Below, in pieces: positions 38,430 through 45,572 of a DNA stretch of 64,000 bases (position 1 is the stretch's first letter; each line of letters begins with the position of its first letter). The position numbers and the translations under genes are program-made. The notes beneath the pieces are model-generated. The model did no database searches. It saw only the letters and a list, made by a program, of their open reading frames with translations, and was not told where the DNA came from. The DNA lies in the NCBI RefSeq assembly GCF_007991335.1, contig NZ_BJYD01000012.1, positions 62,001-126,000 of the forward strand, given 5' to 3'. The DNA comes from Halobacillus faecis (GTDB lineage: Bacteria > Bacillota > Bacilli > Bacillales > Halobacillaceae).

Positions 38430-39131
38430 TTAAGCGCTCTGTTTTTTCCTTTTCTGGATTTTGAATTTCCTTCGGTAATGCCAATTAAACGTATAAATCA
38501 ATGGCGTCAAGATAGCGGTAGGCACCAACCATAACCAGATGCTGATGCTTGATATATTCAACAAACGTGGAGCACCAAAGACGGTGAAGGCTGTAAGAGT
38601 AGCAATGGAACAGCCAATCAAATTTCCGAAATGCTCAAAATACCAGTGCATTTTATTTTGCGGAGGGGTCAGCCAGTAATACAGTTGTCCTCCACCAAGT
38701 ATGATTCCCAGGATGGGGAAGTATTGTAGCAATGGGAAGTCGTAGATCCAGCCGAACACCATAGTGATGGCTGACATTAGGATAAGCAGAGCTGAAATTC
38801 CAAGGTCGTATCCATTGCGGTGTTTCTCTGTACGCCGTTTAAAGCGCAGGACGCGGATTCCCATCCATGCCGTTGCTGCACTTAAAGTAGCGATGAAAAG
38901 CAGGAAAAAGGAAAAAGCTCGCGCTTCTGGTACCGTATAATCGAAAAAGATGCGATAGACTCCCATATACAAAGCTGTAGCTGCTACAGTGTACATGGCC
39001 GTAACGTAAATCCAGCCGACTTTTTTGTGGATGTTTCCTCCTTTTTTCGTTACAAGAGGGATCCAAAAAACGCCAAGGGCGCTGAATCCTGCGATTATAT
39101 GGACGGTAAGCATGATTGAAAATAATAACAT
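38430..39131 (-). CDS. DUF2306 family membrane protein
   Basis: 233-aa protein with about seven helices. MLLFSIMLTVHIIAGFSALGVFWIPLVTKKGG, HKKVGWIYV and later HWYFEHFGNLIG carry the spaced His residues typical of DUF2306/cytochrome-b561-like small membrane proteins; haem binding is only a guess. ATG at 39131 is taken (AGGAG eight bases before); GTG at 39137 is too close to that site. The tail is very basic. No functional neighbour. Confidence 0.7.
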   Translation of the reverse strand: MLLFSIMLTVHIIAGFSALGVFWIPLVTKKGGNIHKKVGWIYVTAMYTVAATALYMGVYRIFFDYTVPEARAFSFFLLFIATLSAATAWMGIRVLRFKRRTEKHRNGYDLGISALLILMSAITMVFGWIYDFPLLQYFPILGIILGGGQLYYWLTPPQNKMHWYFEHFGNLIGCSIATLTAFTVFGAPRLLNISSISIWLWLVPTAILTPLIYTFNWHYRRKFKIQKRKKQSA

Positions 39132-39211
39132 AGACACCGCTCCTTTCCTAACCTTCTCCTATATATACGCTCTTAAGAAGCTTCTCCCCTCCTTTTTTAC
39201 TAGACGTTTAC

Positions 39212-39240
39212 AAAAAAAGACCGGCTTGCGCCGGTCTTTT
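39212..39240 (-). terminator. Intrinsic terminator after the AGCS gene (bidirectional)
   Basis: AAAAAGACCGGC and GCCGGTCTTTTT pair around TTGC. It overlaps the last base of the symporter stop; T runs occur on both strands. Confidence 0.85.
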
Positions 39241-40580
39241 TAATGGAGTTGATCTTGTTTCCATGTATTCTTAATGATTTTAGTTAATGCGAGGATGGCA
39301 ATTAAGTTTGGCAGCACCATAAGCGCGTTAAACGTGTCGGCCATTTGCCATACGAAATCAACTTGGACAAGCGAACCTGCCACAATGAAGATCAATACAA
39401 TACCGCGATACAAAGGAACTCCTTTTTCACCAAATAAGAACTTCACGTTCACTTCTCCGAAATAAGCCCATCCGAGAATCGTAGTGAAGGCAAAGAATAA
39501 GAGGCAGATTGCGATAAACGGAATGCCGAACTCTCCCAGGCCGCGTGCAAATCCTTCCTGTGTAATTGCACTTCCTTGCAGGTCTGTCTGGTGGGCTTCT
39601 GTAATCAATATAACCATGGCTGTAAGCGTACAAATGATGACGGTGTCGATGAAAACACCGACCATAGCAACGAGTCCCTGATGGGATGGCCGTTTGACGT
39701 TTGCGATTGCATGCGCATGTGGAGTCGAACCCATGCCGGCTTCATTAGAAAAGAGGCCGCGTGCAATTCCGTAGCGAATCGCTTCTTTAATAGTAGCACC
39801 TAGGACACCACCACCGGCTGCTTCAGGACTGATCGCGGCTTGAACAATGAGTTGCAGTGTTGGAAGCACTTGGTCCCAAAAGTTCACCAGAATGATGAGA
39901 CTTCCAATAATATAGAGCAAGGCCATAACCGGTACGACATTTCCAGCAAAGGACGAAATCCGTGTAATGCCCCCAAATAAGATGAGTCCAATGAAAAAGG
40001 CAACGGCGACTCCGAGACCAAGGTTAAGCATGAAGGAACTTGAACCCATCGCTTCGTTCATCGCGGTCGTAATCGCGTTGGATTGTACCATATTCCCGAC
40101 AAATCCAAGGGCGATGATGATGGCAATAGCGAAGAATCCCGCGAGCCACTTGCTGCCAAGCCCGTCTCGGATGTAATACGCAGGGCCACCGTGGACCTGG
40201 TCTCCTTTTTTCACTTTATAAAGCTGAGCAAGAACGGCTTCTGCGAATATGGTTGCCATCCCGAAAAAGGAGCTGATCCACATCCAAAAAATCGCCCCGG
40301 GACCACCGGCTGCGATGGCGGTCGCGACACCAGCGAGGTTCCCTGTTCCCACTTGCGCAGAAATCGAAGTGGCAAGTGCCTTGAAGGAGTGAATCCCTTC
40401 TGTTTTTTCTTTTTTAAAAAGGGGAGCAAACGTCTGCTTGAATCCTTGTCCGAGGGAGCGGACCTGGATGAAGCGCAGTTGGAACGTCAGCCATACGCCT
40501 GTCCCAAGCAGGAAAATAAGCATAACTGGTCCCCATAAAAAGCTATTAATCTCTATGAATACGTTGGTAAGTTGTTCCAT
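39240..40580 (-). CDS. Alanine/glycine:cation symporter (AGCS family)
   Basis: 446-aa sodium- or proton-coupled amino acid carrier with about eleven helices. Signatures: FKALATSISAQVGTGNLAGVATAIAAGGPGAIFWMW, GLFSNEAGMGSTPHAHA and the ISSFAGNVVPVMALLYI block. ATG at 40580 follows AAGGATC; the longer ORF from 40607 lacks a ribosome site. A cre-like box lies about 55 bases upstream, suggesting carbon catabolite control. Similar to AlsT/YrbD of B. subtilis. Confidence 0.92.
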   Translation of the reverse strand: MEQLTNVFIEINSFLWGPVMLIFLLGTGVWLTFQLRFIQVRSLGQGFKQTFAPLFKKEKTEGIHSFKALATSISAQVGTGNLAGVATAIAAGGPGAIFWMWISSFFGMATIFAEAVLAQLYKVKKGDQVHGGPAYYIRDGLGSKWLAGFFAIAIIIALGFVGNMVQSNAITTAMNEAMGSSSFMLNLGLGVAVAFFIGLILFGGITRISSFAGNVVPVMALLYIIGSLIILVNFWDQVLPTLQLIVQAAISPEAAGGGVLGATIKEAIRYGIARGLFSNEAGMGSTPHAHAIANVKRPSHQGLVAMVGVFIDTVIICTLTAMVILITEAHQTDLQGSAITQEGFARGLGEFGIPFIAICLLFFAFTTILGWAYFGEVNVKFLFGEKGVPLYRGIVLIFIVAGSLVQVDFVWQMADTFNALMVLPNLIAILALTKIIKNTWKQDQLH

Positions 40581-40633
40581 GGGTAAGATCCTTTCTTTCT
40601 TTAACATATGACCATGAAAAAGAGTATCTCACT

Positions 40634-40647
40634 TGCAAGCGTTTTAA
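40634..40647 (-). promoter_or_regulatory. cre-like box upstream of the AGCS gene
   Basis: Minus-strand TTAAAACGCTTGCA matches the CcpA cre TGWAAACGNTNWCA at 12 of 14 positions. Confidence 0.45.
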
Positions 40648-40662
40648 GACAAGAGGAAATGT

Positions 40663-40766
40663 TATTTAGGAATTTACAGCATTATTTTAGTATTCGACAA
40701 AGCTATTTAGGAATTCGACACAATTATTTTAGAAATCCACAACGATATTTAAGTATCCGGAGTCAC
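40663..40766 (+). repeat. Five imperfect 21-bp tandem repeats with Spo0A boxes
   Basis: Units start at 40663, 40683, 40704, 40725 and 40746; each opens TATTT(T)A(G/A) and continues with (G/T/A)(A/T)ATTCGACA-like sequence. Units 2 and 3 hold perfect Spo0A heptamers TTCGACA (40693-40699 and 40714-40720), unit 2 as TATTCGACAAA, close to the full 0A consensus. The 21-base period is two helical turns. The array lies between the AGCS and threonine aldolase genes. Confidence 0.7.
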
Positions 40767-40827
40767 CGCTAATGCTTTCCAAATGCTGAGGAAGTTCCGT
40801 ACAATAGTAAAAAAAGGAGGAGCATTT

Positions 40828-41850
40828 ATGATTGATTTGCGAAGTGATACCGTGACTAAACCGACGCTGGCAATGCGCCAGGCGGCGTTTGAGGCAGAAG
40901 TCGGCGATGATGTGTACGAAGAAGATCCTACTGTGAAAAAGCTTGAAGACAAGGCGGCGGAAATGCTCGGGAAAGAGGCTGCTTTGTTTGTGACTAGTGG
41001 CACGCAGGGAAATCAGATTGCCGTTTTAACCCACTGCAACCCTGGGGATGAAGTGCTTCTGGAAGCGAACGCCCATCTTTTTCTATATGAAGGGGCATCG
41101 ATGTCGGCACTCGCTGGCGTGCAGCCTCGGACGATTCAAGGGAGACGTGGGGTGATGGACCCTGAGGACGTGAAAGCAGCGATTCGGCCTGACGATATTC
41201 ATTTTCCGGAAACGAGCTTGATCTGTCTCGAAAACACTCATAACAAAGCGGGTGGTGTTGTCGTGCCGCTTGAAAATATGCAGGCGATCTATGAAGTGGC
41301 TAGAGAAGCAGGGATTCCTGTCCACCTCGATGGGGCACGCTTGTTCAATGCTTCTGTTGCTTCAGGCACCTCGTTGCACCGGTACGCGGACCAGACCGAT
41401 ACGGTACAGGTGTGTTTGTCCAAAGGGTTGGGTGCACCGGTCGGCTCAATCATTGCTGGCTCCTATGACTTTATTCAAAGGGCGAGAAAGTGGAGAAAAC
41501 GTCTCGGAGGCGGTTTGCGCCAAGTTGGCATGGTTGCTGCACCTGCATATGTGGCCTTAACCGAGATGGTCGACCGGTTAGCAGAGGATCACGCACATGC
41601 AAGGCAACTGGCCAATGGTCTTCGGCATGTGGAAGGTCTGAAAATCGAAAAGGTGGAAACGAATATCGTGCTCGTCCATGTGGATGGGCTAGGAGAGACC
41701 GCGGAATCCTTTTTACATAAGCTGAAGGAAGTTGGTATTCTGGCTGTGCCTTTTGGTCCCACTACGGTCAGGTTCGTTACGAATTATGATGTGAATGAAA
41801 GAGAGATTGACCAGGTGATCGATATGGTTATTTCTCATTATCAGTATTAG
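40828..41850 (+). CDS. Low-specificity L-threonine aldolase
   Basis: 340-aa PLP enzyme splitting threonine (and allo-threonine) to glycine and acetaldehyde. Start MIDLRSDTVTKPT is the family signature; PLP-binding Lys199 in CLSKGLGAPVGS, and VHLDGARLFNA are present. ATG at 40828 follows AAAGGAGGAG. The 21-bp repeat array ends 61 bases upstream. Supplies glycine or degrades threonine; possibly linked to the divergent amino acid symporter (inference). Confidence 0.92.
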   Translation: MIDLRSDTVTKPTLAMRQAAFEAEVGDDVYEEDPTVKKLEDKAAEMLGKEAALFVTSGTQGNQIAVLTHCNPGDEVLLEANAHLFLYEGASMSALAGVQPRTIQGRRGVMDPEDVKAAIRPDDIHFPETSLICLENTHNKAGGVVVPLENMQAIYEVAREAGIPVHLDGARLFNASVASGTSLHRYADQTDTVQVCLSKGLGAPVGSIIAGSYDFIQRARKWRKRLGGGLRQVGMVAAPAYVALTEMVDRLAEDHAHARQLANGLRHVEGLKIEKVETNIVLVHVDGLGETAESFLHKLKEVGILAVPFGPTTVRFVTNYDVNEREIDQVIDMVISHYQY

Positions 41851-41906
41851 GGTTATCTTTTTGTGAATAGGGTATAGTTAGGCAATAAACCCAGGAGGTG
41901 GCTTTC

Positions 41907-42077
41907 ATAGCGGACATCCGAGCAAATAAGGTCAGACGAGGTTCGTCGGTCAATGATGAAAAATTTGCTGAGATGTTGTACAAAGATTCATTTGTTGATG
42001 GTATTCCGCTGGATGAGCTTGGCAAGGATTTGAGAAGAATGAAACGATATAGAAAAGAATTGAATAAGCGAAAATAG
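41907..42077 (+). CDS. Hypothetical 56-aa protein with apparent ATA start
   Basis: Open frame (I/M)ADIRANKVRRGSSVNDEKFAEMLYKDSFVDG..., a compact, charged, probably helical protein, not recognised. An ideal AGGAGG (41893-41898) lies eight bases before ATA, and no ATG, GTG or TTG is placed correctly: the in-frame GTG at 41898 overlaps the ribosome site and the first ATG is at codon 24. The next residues ADIR would follow a normal Met. Either AUA initiates here or a base change hit the ATG. A weak sigma-B-like -10 GGGTAT is at 41870. A strong hairpin follows. Confidence 0.6.
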   Translation: MADIRANKVRRGSSVNDEKFAEMLYKDSFVDGIPLDELGKDLRRMKRYRKELNKRK

Positions 42078-42082
42078 CCAAA

Positions 42083-42106
42083 CCCCCATGGATGCATCCA
42101 TGGGGG
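42083..42106. terminator. Perfect 24-bp palindromic hairpin
   Basis: CCCCCATGGATG and its exact complement CATCCATGGGGG, between the small gene and the convergent NADH oxidase; flanked by CATTTATT, so termination is likely in both directions. Confidence 0.7.
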
Positions 42107-42112
42107 CATTTA

Positions 42113-43474
42113 TTATACAAGTTCAGGTAACTGTTTCGGTTCCTGGGACTGTGCTTCGAGACCCGCTTTGTTCAGGAAGTTCCAAGGCTGATTGAAGTGC
42201 GGTTGGAAAAAGAAATCCGTGTAAGCCAATTCATCGATCGTCATCCCCGTTTGGATGCACACGCTCATCGTGTTGATGGATTGGGTCACGTCCGCTTTGG
42301 AAATGACTTGCGCACCAAGAATGCGGCGGGTATCTGGGTTGATCGTCACTTTCAGCATGACTTTTTCTGCTGTCGGCATAAAGCCTGGACGATGAGTATC
42401 TTCAATTGTGATACTTTTCACATGGATGTCTAAAAGTTGAGCTGAAGTCTCCGTTAGTCCAGTAGAAGCCATGTTCAGGTCGAAAATGTGAAGACCTGAT
42501 GTGCCTTGGGTTCCGACATGTTTCATCGTCGGCTCCATCAAATTGCGAGCAGCTAATGTTCCCATACGAACAGCATTCGTCGCAAGTGGAATATACAAAT
42601 GTCCGCCCGTTGGGTTGTAAGGAACGGCACAACAGTCGCCGGCTGCAAAAATATCAGGGTCACTCGTTTGCATATATTCATTGACTTTGATGGCGCCGTT
42701 GCTGAGCATCTCGATTTTTCCTTTTAAAAGATCCGTGTTTGGACGGAAACCGACGCAAAGGATGACAAGGTCTGTTTCGTAGGTCTCCTTATTTGTTGTG
42801 ACGGTAGAAACGGAGCCGTTGGTTCCCTCAAAACGCTGGACCGTTTCGTTCAATGCAAGCTCAATGCCACGTGATTTGAAATCGTCTTCAACCATAGTGG
42901 TGAACTCTTCATCTAAATATTTGTTTAAAATTCGATCTGCCCCATCAATGAGTGTGACGTCTTTGCCTGCTTTTTCGAAAGCTTCTACAAGCTCGACACC
43001 AATATAGCCAGCGCCTACGACAGTCACCTTTTGCGCATCCTTTGCTCGCTCAATGATTGTGTTTGCTTGGTGGTAGTTTTTAGCAAGCAGGATGTTATCA
43101 AGTCCGATGCCTTCTATAGGAGGGGTGACTGGCCAGGAACCTGTCGTCATCACAAGTTTATCGTATGTGTCGTAGACTTTTTCACCTGTGACAAGGTTTG
43201 TGGCTTCAATCGTTCTTCTGACTGTATCGATCTGTTCCACGTCATGCTGCATCTTCATCGTCACACCAAGGTTTTGTAATTCTTCGGGGGAGGAATAAAA
43301 CAACCCTTGCGGATCCTCGACGACTCCACCAACATATAACGCTAACCCACAAGATAAAAAGGATACATTGTCATTTCTTTCATAAACCGTAATGTCTGCT
43401 TCAGGGTACAGTTTCGCCATATTCGTAACCGCAGCGGTACCTGCGTGTGTGCTTCCAATAACAGCAATTTTCAT
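42113..43474 (-). CDS. NADH oxidase (water-forming type) / CoA-disulfide reductase family
   Basis: 453-aa pyridine-nucleotide disulfide oxidoreductase. FAD motif GSTHAG at 7-12, redox Cys42 in FLSCGLALYVGG (one Cys, as in Nox and CoADR), NAD motif VVGAGYIGVE and FAD motif AAGDCCAVPYNPTGG. It reoxidises NADH with O2, or reduces CoA disulfide; the two are hard to tell apart by eye. ATG at 43474 follows AAGGAGG; the upstream open frame crosses the promoter and a 22-bp palindrome. A Rex- or Crp/Fnr-like operator fits a redox enzyme. Confidence 0.85.
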   Translation of the reverse strand: MKIAVIGSTHAGTAAVTNMAKLYPEADITVYERNDNVSFLSCGLALYVGGVVEDPQGLFYSSPEELQNLGVTMKMQHDVEQIDTVRRTIEATNLVTGEKVYDTYDKLVMTTGSWPVTPPIEGIGLDNILLAKNYHQANTIIERAKDAQKVTVVGAGYIGVELVEAFEKAGKDVTLIDGADRILNKYLDEEFTTMVEDDFKSRGIELALNETVQRFEGTNGSVSTVTTNKETYETDLVILCVGFRPNTDLLKGKIEMLSNGAIKVNEYMQTSDPDIFAAGDCCAVPYNPTGGHLYIPLATNAVRMGTLAARNLMEPTMKHVGTQGTSGLHIFDLNMASTGLTETSAQLLDIHVKSITIEDTHRPGFMPTAEKVMLKVTINPDTRRILGAQVISKADVTQSINTMSVCIQTGMTIDELAYTDFFFQPHFNQPWNFLNKAGLEAQSQEPKQLPELV

Positions 43475-43494
43475 GGTGAATCCTCCTTGAATAT

Positions 43495-43516
43495 ACATGT
43501 GAAATATTTCACATGT
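43495..43516. promoter_or_regulatory. Perfect 22-bp palindrome: Rex or Crp/Fnr-type operator
   Basis: Half ACATGTGAAAT followed by its exact reverse complement. The core TGTGAAATATTTCACA fits both the Rex (TTGTGAA-N4-TTCACAA) and Crp/Fnr (TGTGA-N6-TCACA) patterns. It lies just downstream of the -10, so repression is expected. Confidence 0.75.
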
Positions 43517-43529
43517 TGAATATGGTTCT

Positions 43530-43558
43530 ATTATAAAACGGTCCATTTCGAAAAACAA
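43530..43558 (-). promoter_or_regulatory. Sigma-A promoter of the NADH oxidase gene
   Basis: Minus strand TTGTTT, 17-base spacer, TATAAT, ending 13 bases before the 22-bp palindrome. Confidence 0.65.
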
Positions 43559-43576
43559 CCCTTTTGCTCAATGTTT

Positions 43577-43602
43577 CACATAATAATTTTCCTTATTATG
43601 TG
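43577..43602. repeat. 10-bp inverted repeat between nox and nuclease genes
   Basis: CACATAATAA and TTATTATGTG pair perfectly across TTTTCC. It touches the first copy of the ACCAGGTCAT element. Confidence 0.5.
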
Positions 43603-43604
43603 TG

Positions 43605-43626
43605 ACCAGGTCATACATATTTTGGA
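43605..43626 (+). repeat. ACCAGGTCAT element, copy 1
   Basis: Starts ACCAGGTCATACATATTTTG and ends GA. It lies 127 bases before the nuclease start. The flank TGTGTGACC/GGTCATACA gives an imperfect palindrome centred on the A. Confidence 0.7.
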
Positions 43627-43752
43627 AAGTTTATAGATGCAGTGTTAATGGTTTGTGAGGTTTGTATTAATTTTGCGGGTAGTTGAAGGATATTCATACC
43701 CGGCATGGAAAAGGTAGGCGAAGGTCTAATTTCTATAAAGGGAGTGCTTCAT

Positions 43753-44865
43753 TTGAAAAGGATGTTCGTTTTTGTTTTTAGTCTTGTCTTTATTTTATCT
43801 GCTCATGGTGTTCAGGCTGCTGGAACGATAACCGTAGGCGATGCTTTGTACACCCCGAATGGAACAGATGTATCTGTAGAAGGGTATATTGTGGGGGTTC
43901 CTGTAAACATTGATACGGTTGAACAGAGCAATTTCACGAGTAATTATGCTTTAGCGTTGGCGGATGATGCATCCGAAACTAAGGTGGACAACATGATTTT
44001 TGTGAAGTTGGATTCGGAGTATCGTAGTCAATACGGCCTGCAAAACAATCCTGGATTGATGGGTACGAAAATCAGGGTGGATGGTACGAGGGATGATTAT
44101 TTCTCGCATCAGGGCATTGAATACGTAACTTTGATCTCCAAAGTTTCTGGGGATGATGGCGGAGGCGACAATGGAGGTACATACACAGGCAGCTACTATC
44201 AAGCGGCCGAAGGTTTGACAGGATATGCACTTAAACAATCGCTTCATGAGATCATTGATGACCATACCGAGCTTTCTTATTCCAACGTGTGGGATGCCCT
44301 GCGTCATACAGATGAAGATCCATCAAACCCGGACAATGTACTGCTTTTATACTCCGGAAAGTCCTACAGCAAGTATGACAACGGTGGGTATGTCGATGAC
44401 TGGAACCGTGAGCACGTCTGGGCGAAGTCACATGGAGATTTCGGGACGTCAATGGGAGCAGGGACAGATATCCATCACCTCCGCCCAACGGATGTAACCG
44501 TTAATTCAGCTCGCGGTAATCTGGACTTTGATGAAGGAGGATCTGCTTTTTACGAAGCGCCGGGCACGTATTATGATGGTGATTCCTGGGAGCCTCGTGA
44601 CGAGGTAAAAGGGGACGTCGCACGAATGATATTTTATATGGCCGTCCGTTATGAGGGAGATCAGGGGGAATTGGATCTGGAAATTGCCGATTATGTAGGG
44701 ACGAGCGGTCCATACTTAGGAAAGCTATCCATATTGAAGGAATGGCATGCGCAGGATCCTGTCGACGCCTTTGAACAAAACCGAAATGAAGTCATCTTTA
44801 AGGATTATCAGGGGAATCGTAATCCTTTCATTGATCATCCGGAATACGTTGAACAGATCTGGTAA
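43753..44865 (+). CDS. Secreted endonuclease I family nuclease with N-terminal OB-like domain
   Basis: ~370 aa. Signal peptide (KRMFVFVFSLVFILSAHGVQA), then a small beta domain (~28-135, TITVGDALYTPNGTDVSVEGYIVG, a DUF6359-type OB fold), a Gly/Asp linker (DDGGGDNGG) and the endonuclease I domain with NREHVWAKSHGDFG and DIHHLRPTD, the His-containing metal site. It should cut DNA or RNA outside the cell for nutrients. TTG at 43753 is set by AAAGGGAG; ATG at 43762 is the alternative. Copy 1 of the ACCAGGTCAT element is upstream. Confidence 0.85.
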   Translation: MKRMFVFVFSLVFILSAHGVQAAGTITVGDALYTPNGTDVSVEGYIVGVPVNIDTVEQSNFTSNYALALADDASETKVDNMIFVKLDSEYRSQYGLQNNPGLMGTKIRVDGTRDDYFSHQGIEYVTLISKVSGDDGGGDNGGTYTGSYYQAAEGLTGYALKQSLHEIIDDHTELSYSNVWDALRHTDEDPSNPDNVLLLYSGKSYSKYDNGGYVDDWNREHVWAKSHGDFGTSMGAGTDIHHLRPTDVTVNSARGNLDFDEGGSAFYEAPGTYYDGDSWEPRDEVKGDVARMIFYMAVRYEGDQGELDLEIADYVGTSGPYLGKLSILKEWHAQDPVDAFEQNRNEVIFKDYQGNRNPFIDHPEYVEQIW

Positions 44866-44880
44866 ATGGATAAAGGAAAG

Positions 44881-44910
44881 AACCGGACCACAATTCAGGT
44901 CCGGTTTTTT
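44881..44910 (+). terminator. Intrinsic terminator after nuclease gene
   Basis: AACCGGACC and GGTCCGGTT pair around ACAATTCA, then T. Confidence 0.88.
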
Positions 44911-44923
44911 GGTGCTTTAATTA

Positions 44924-44944
44924 CCAATATCTGTATGACCTGGT
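44924..44944 (-). repeat. ACCAGGTCAT element, copy 2
   Basis: Minus-strand copy: ACCAGGTCATACAGATATTG then G. It lies about 95 bases before the NUDIX start. Confidence 0.7.
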
Positions 44945-45039
44945 ACAACAATATTTGGATATGTTATTCCACCGATGCAGGAGTTTGGTTTTTGGGTGTG
45001 GTAGTTTATAGGGTATGAGAATTTTCAGGAGGGGATTGG

Positions 45040-45507
45040 ATGGCGAGGGATGTTCGGTTCAAGGTGGATGGACAGCGGTTCAACTATCGAGCGGCTGGTA
45101 TATTAATAGAAAACGATCATGTGCTTCTACATAAACAGGTGAATGACACGTATTGGGCGCTTCCGGGTGGAGGCATTGAACTCGGGGAAGCGTCGGAAGA
45201 TACAATCGTTCGGGAAATGGAAGAGGAGCTTGGCTATGCTGTTGTGGTAGAACGTACGGTATGGATGGCGGAGACGTTCTTTGAACACCGCGGGGATGAT
45301 ATGCATGAGGTGGCTTTTTACTACTTATTAAACACAGAAGAAGCGATATTCAGAGAAGGACCTTTCTATGGACTTGAAGGGGAGCGGTTGATCTATCAAT
45401 GGATCCCGCTAGCAGACTTGAAAGAAATTGAAGTACGACCGCCATTTCTCGGAAAAGCATTAAGGAATGTTCCATGTGAAACATCGCATCTCGTTGTGAA
45501 AGGATAA
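45040..45507 (+). CDS. NUDIX hydrolase
   Basis: 155-aa NUDIX protein. Box GGGIELGEASEDTIVREMEEELG fits GX5EX7REUXEEXGU. The preceding AAGILIENDHVLLHKQVNDTYWALPGG is usual for the fold. AGGAGGGG lies before the ATG. Substrate unknown. Its 3' end contains a 15-of-16 parS-like sequence (45468-45483). It reads toward the CAAX protease gene 65 bases on. Confidence 0.88.
   Translation: MARDVRFKVDGQRFNYRAAGILIENDHVLLHKQVNDTYWALPGGGIELGEASEDTIVREMEEELGYAVVVERTVWMAETFFEHRGDDMHEVAFYYLLNTEEAIFREGPFYGLEGERLIYQWIPLADLKEIEVRPPFLGKALRNVPCETSHLVVKG
45468..45483. promoter_or_regulatory. parS-like site inside NUDIX gene
   Basis: TGTTCCATGTGAAACA differs from the parS consensus TGTTNCACGTGAAACA only by C to T in the central CACGTG, which breaks the symmetry at a base thought important. 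Confidence 0.4.
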
Positions 45508-45572
45508 GGGAGTTCTAGTCACTCATATAAGCTCGTACAATGGTACGAGTCCTATTTTTCGGAGGTGGGGAA

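Noticed and set aside
40663-40766. Tandem repeats as a CRISPR array
   Set aside because: Units are contiguous, short and diverged, with no unique spacers and no cas genes.
41852-41875. Sigma-B promoter for the ATA-start gene
   Set aside because: -10 GGGTAT is perfect but -35 GTTATC is poor; kept only as a remark.
43475-43558. 28-residue N-terminal extension of the NADH oxidase
   Set aside because: It would run through the promoter and operator; ATG 43474 has a strong ribosome site and gives Cys42 at the family position.
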